DNA from: Hypomesus transpacificus
Lineage: Eukaryota > Chordata > Actinopteri > Osmeriformes > Osmeridae
Direction of reading: 5' to 3'
DNA: 64,000 nucleotides
Assembly: GCF_021917145.1 (NCBI RefSeq)
Contig: NW_025813875.1
Span: forward strand, 1-64,000
Shown: in pieces, positions 61,101 to 64,000 of the stretch
How positions within the stretch are numbered: position 1 is the first letter of the stretch
Layout: the number at the start of each line of letters is the position of its first letter
Notes under the pieces: generated by a model
Told to the model about the DNA's origin: nothing
Database searches by the model: none
Seen by the model: only the letters and a program-made list of their open reading frames with translations
Made by a program: the position numbers and the translations under genes

Positions 61101-61664
61101 CGGGAATTACGGACACCGGTGGACTTGGTTTTCGGGACCCCGCCCGAGCCGGAGATTGCTGGAGGAAAGGAGATGGATTACTACCGGAGGTTGATAGATC
61201 GCCTCCAAGTAGTCCATGAGTACGCTCGTCAGGCCCAGGCTAACTCTGGGGTGCGGCAGAAAAGAGCCTACGACACCCGGTGTCGGAAGCTGACCTTCAA
61301 GCCCAGTGACAAGGTCTGGGTGTATTGCCCTACTCGTAAGAAGGGGGTGTCACCCAAGCTATGCAGTCACTGGCAGGGGCCCAGTGAGGTTATGGAACGG
61401 GTTTCTGAGGTGGTGTATCGGGTGCGCATGCCTGGTCGGGGGCGTGTGGTGGTGCTGCACCAGGACAGACTATCACCATATCGCCCGCTTGCTCCAGAGA
61501 CGGGTGGAGCAGAGAACGACACCAGCGGCACCATTCCCACTGGACAATGTAACCCCCCCCCTATGGCACCTTCTACCAGTCCCAGGAGGCCAACTCGGCG
61601 GCGGTTACGGCCAGGACACTTAAGAGACTACCTGTTGGGTGATGGGGTTGTCGGGGACGACTGA
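58122..61664 (+). pseudogene. Retrotransposon pol (protease, reverse transcriptase, RNase H, integrase) with one in-frame stop
   Basis: Enzymes that copy the element's RNA to DNA and insert it. Single frame 58122-61664 interrupted only by TGA at 59211-59213. Domains in order: aspartic protease (LVDTGSTVSLV); reverse transcriptase with the catalytic YLDDLLVHA downstream of the stop; RNase H (IVDTDASNVGVGAVLSQ); integrase with an H2C2 zinc finger (HYGIAKTLRRLRGRFYWPGC, CCDLCTAKKG) and DDE residues (AVDILGPF, HSDQGRNF, QSDGLVERFNR); a GPY/F-like C-terminal module (HWQGPSEVMERVSEVVYRVR). No chromodomain. Order RT-RNase H-integrase defines Ty3/gypsy. The stop falls inside the RT, between the conserved FRVMPF and LCNAPATF segments, so this copy should not make full-length pol without readthrough. 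Confidence 0.9.
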
Positions 61665-61670
61665 CCCCTC

Positions 61671-61682
61671 AGGTGGGGGCTA
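61671..61682 (+). promoter_or_regulatory. Polypurine tract
   Basis: AGGTGGGGGCTA directly precedes the 3' LTR; primes plus-strand DNA synthesis. Confidence 0.7.
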
Positions 61683-62054
61683 TGTAGCGACCCACGGATT
61701 GGTCGCGTGTTAACTCGCGCTGTTGGCGCAAAGGATTGTGGGTGGCGCAATTCACATACTTGTTTCATGTTTGGTTAATGTTGTATGCATGTTTGAGTTG
61801 AGTGTTGTTGTTCTGTCAATTAGGTTTGTCAGTGGATGATGTATGGATATTAGTAACTATAAGTTATCGTTGTTGCCATAACTGTGAATTGTATGTGAGT
61901 TAATGACTTGTTGTTGGCATTCACATGTGATTGGTGGTGTAGTAATAAAACCTGTAGTCGAGCGGTGTATGGGACACAGGATAAAAAGGTCTTCTTCTCT
62001 GCGTCCGATTATTACGCATCCACTCCAATATAGACCCCTAGCGCCATCGTTACA
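61683..62054 (+). repeat. 3' LTR
   Basis: Same length (372) as the 5' LTR. By eye it differs at five positions: one in CATTC(T/A)CATG, one in GGTC(C/T)TC, two in GCGT(GA/CC)GATT, one in CCAT(T/C)GTT. Confidence 0.95.
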
Positions 62055-62825
62055 ATATTTAATCGCGATTAATCGCATTAATGTCATAGTTAACTCGCGA
62101 TTAATCTCAATTAATCGCACATTTCTATCTATTTTAAATGTCCCTTGATTTCTTTTTCATCCATTCTTTTTTCAAATTGTAATGCTCTTATCGACATGGA
62201 AAAGTGGTTCGGATTGCTTCGTGCAAACGTTTTTTTTTTTATTGAAAACAACATTGCAATCGCCTGGCTTTGACGAGCAGGCGGAGAATTCGCATCAGCT
62301 GTGTGCTTGGCTGTGTGCCATCAAAATTATATTTTCGACTCCACGACGTGCTGCGATGATAGCTCATTCCCTCCGGCTCAGTTCACAACGACAGAACACA
62401 CTGATCACTTTGGTCTTGTCAATGGAACCATTTGGCAACCTTTTAAAAGTAAACTTTCCATTCAGAATCTTATTGGCATCCATTTCGGCGTCTGGCGCTG
62501 GCAATCAACTCAAAACATAACGTTAGCCTACTACCAGAGAATGTCTAATATCCGTAAACGGGCTCTGCTACGACTGTTTAGCCGGCTCGCAAGCCCAAAC
62601 AAGTGGTTGTGGCGTGCCTGTTGTTTTGTTTCCGGTCTAGCTAGATCCGGTGTGGTATTGTAGTTTTTCTAACGTCAGTGGTTGTTGCAAAAGAATGTGA
62701 AAAAAACTACAAAGTTTGCTAGGTCAAAAAGAGCGTTAATCGCGCCATTAAAAAAATTGACGCCGTTAATTTGGTTTGCGTTAACGCCGTTAATAACGCG
62801 TTAAACTGACAGCACTAAAACGTAT

Positions 62826-63107
62826 ACAAAAATTCTGGAATGATGACCACTGTGATCGTATGGCCTGAATAGACGTGTTCCGCTTCATGCAAACTAGTTG
62901 AATTCCAGGCAATTGTATTTTGTATATCAGAAAACGTTTTACATAAAGTAACATATTACCTAGAACCATCTCAACCCAGAGAGAAACATAAGAGAAGGCA
63001 TAGACATTGCCAAACAGAGGCTTTTTTTCTGTTGCTCTGGAAACAGTAGACAGGAGGTGAACATTGAGAAATAGACAGGTAAGAGCTTGGTTAATGTACA
63101 TAGAGGA
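62826..63107 (+). repeat. Start of a further lectin-array unit (5' flank only)
   Basis: Sequence after the hAT element (TTCTGGAATGATGACCACTG; TAACATATTACCTAGAACCA; AACAGTAGACAGGAGGTGAA) is nearly identical to 48590-48870 upstream of copy A. Similarity ends near 63107. Confidence 0.85.
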
Positions 63108-64000
63108 GGTATATACAGGTGTAGTGTGGTTTGCACGGTTAAGATTAGCAATACTTAGTTTATAATAAAGTATAGTCGTTCTTGGGGGCACCACCTCTGA
63201 TTCGTGAAAGGGACAGAGGAAACCTTGTTTAATAATATTGAATAATAGCACTCGTAATAATCAGTCTAATCTTAAGTAGGGAATTCTATGAAAGTAGAGC
63301 AGATCATATTACGTGAGAGATACGCGAGTATTATACACAATGATTTATTTAAGATAATGAAATTATAGTGAACACATACCAGATAAGTTATGGGTTAGTT
63401 GGGCTAAAGCAGTACAGTAGGCCTAAATTCTAATGAGAGCGCACTACACAATGGCTGCGTAGAGCGCGTGTGGAGGGGGAGGGGAGAGAGAGAGTGAGGA
63501 AGAGGTACAGAGGAAGAGGCTTCTATAGTAACAATGGACGATCAATAGCAACTGACCTAACGATGGTCAAGTTAAATCATTTGTAAAATACAATCAAACA
63601 TCGACAATTCAATCACAACATGCCAATATGTCACAAGTAAGAAATATTGCAAATCGCAGTTACTTTTGTCGGTTTGAAGAACGGAGTCAATGGTTCGTTA
63701 TATCCAACGAATAGGAAACGGAATCTCTCGTCAAAGTTCCGGGCGCAAAGTGAATATGCAGGTTATGAGGTAAAGGTTAGGGAGTGACGCGTTCACCCCA
63801 AGTTAATCCTACGAACAAGCGGGGGTGATTGTAAGTTCGGCGATTTTATACTCCAAAGAACAGGGGGTCATCCGTGTGAAGGTGACCTCTCTCATTGGTC
63901 AGTTACTTCCACCTGGGCGTCGTCTTGAGATCTGCCCAGAGGTGTGAAGTGGCTGATAGTTTAAATTCCATTATCTCAAATGTCCATGAAATGCTTAAAC
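63108..64000. other. Unassigned sequence at the right edge
   Basis: About 0.9 kb with no coding frame of note, not shared with the other array units. It replaces the expected lectin-unit flank, so it is probably another insertion. I see no second terminus and cannot name it. Confidence 0.5.

Larger units (their letters stand above)
56709..62054 (+). mobile_element. Ty3/gypsy LTR retrotransposon, full length, nearly intact
   Basis: 5,346 bases: 372-base LTRs (56709-57080, 61683-62054), primer-binding site, gag, pol in the order protease-reverse transcriptase-RNase H-integrase, polypurine tract. LTRs begin TGTAGC and end TTACA. Flanked by a 4-base duplication ATAT (56705-56708, 62055-62058). 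The two LTRs differ at 5 of 372 positions by my count, so the insertion is fairly recent. No envelope gene. GC-rich coding region, unlike the AT-rich flanks. Confidence 0.95.
56684..62817. mobile_element. Non-autonomous hAT-like DNA transposon, interrupted by an LTR retrotransposon
   Basis: Ends are TAGAGCTGTCA (left) and TGACAGCACTA (right), inverted repeats matching at 10 of 11 positions. Flanked by an 8-base target duplication AAACGTAT (56676-56683 and 62818-62825), the hAT signature. The element proper is 56684-56708 plus 62055-62817, about 785 bases, rich in TTAATCGCGATTAATCGC near the left end and GTTAACGCCGTTAATAACGC near the right. No transposase is encoded. Homologous positions at about 48588 and 52106 lack it. 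Confidence 0.85.

Noticed and set aside
57250-61664. Retroviral (envelope-bearing) element
   Set aside because: No env frame between integrase and the polypurine tract; Ty3/gypsy retrotransposon.
62301-62663. 120-codon frame inside the hAT-like element as a transposase
   Set aside because: No hAT transposase motifs, and the element is under 0.8 kb; treated as chance.

Overview
The window is vertebrate genomic DNA, almost certainly from a teleost fish. It has intron-rich genes with GT-AG splicing, very dense (CA)n/(GA)n/(GACA)n microsatellites, tRNA-derived SINEs with an L2-like 3' tail, and a two-domain C-type lectin family typical of fish. The SINE style would fit a smelt/salmoniform relative, but that is only an impression. 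There is no prokaryotic feature and no CRISPR.

Layout, left to right. (1) 29-3241, minus: 5' half of a K-Cl cotransporter, slc12a6 (KCC3); it runs off the left edge. (2) 6110-6788, minus: nop10, complete, 64 aa. (3) 7399-15891, plus: nutm1, six coding exons, about 2,050 aa. (4) 16616-21372, minus: lpcat4, 14 exons, 542 aa. (5) 22665-24399, minus: emc4, 5 exons, 189 aa. (6) 25276-31345, minus: a CYLD-type deubiquitinase, 15 recognisable exons, with frame problems. (7) 32841-44575, minus: a transmembrane adenylyl cyclase of the type 2/4/7 group, 25 exons, 1,334 aa, with an unusually long N-terminus. (8) 44.6-48.4 kb: intergenic repeats. (9) 48.4-56.7 kb: a tandem array of C-type-lectin-domain genes (one remnant, two larger copies). 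(10) 56684-62817: a non-autonomous hAT-like DNA transposon containing a nearly intact Ty3/gypsy LTR retrotransposon. (11) 62.8-64 kb: start of another lectin-array unit, then unassigned sequence.

The slc12a6-nop10-nutm1-lpcat4 order matches human 15q14. emc4 sits beyond lpcat4 here, whereas in human it lies beyond SLC12A6. The cyld-adenylyl cyclase pair next to an LPCAT gene recalls human 16q12 (LPCAT2, ADCY7, CYLD), so this looks like a preserved ohnologous block.

Exon boundaries were placed by hand from splice signals and family homology. For slc12a6, nop10, nutm1, lpcat4, emc4 and the adenylyl cyclase the exon phases add up exactly. For the CYLD gene they do not. The most unusual observations are two splice sites embedded in minisatellites that multiply them (nutm1 acceptor, adenylyl cyclase donor), the long cyclase N-terminus, the greatly enlarged nutm1 with a repeated TRAR motif, the nested transposons with target-site duplications and empty sites in the same window, and the decaying lectin array. 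I see no wholly new multi-gene system.
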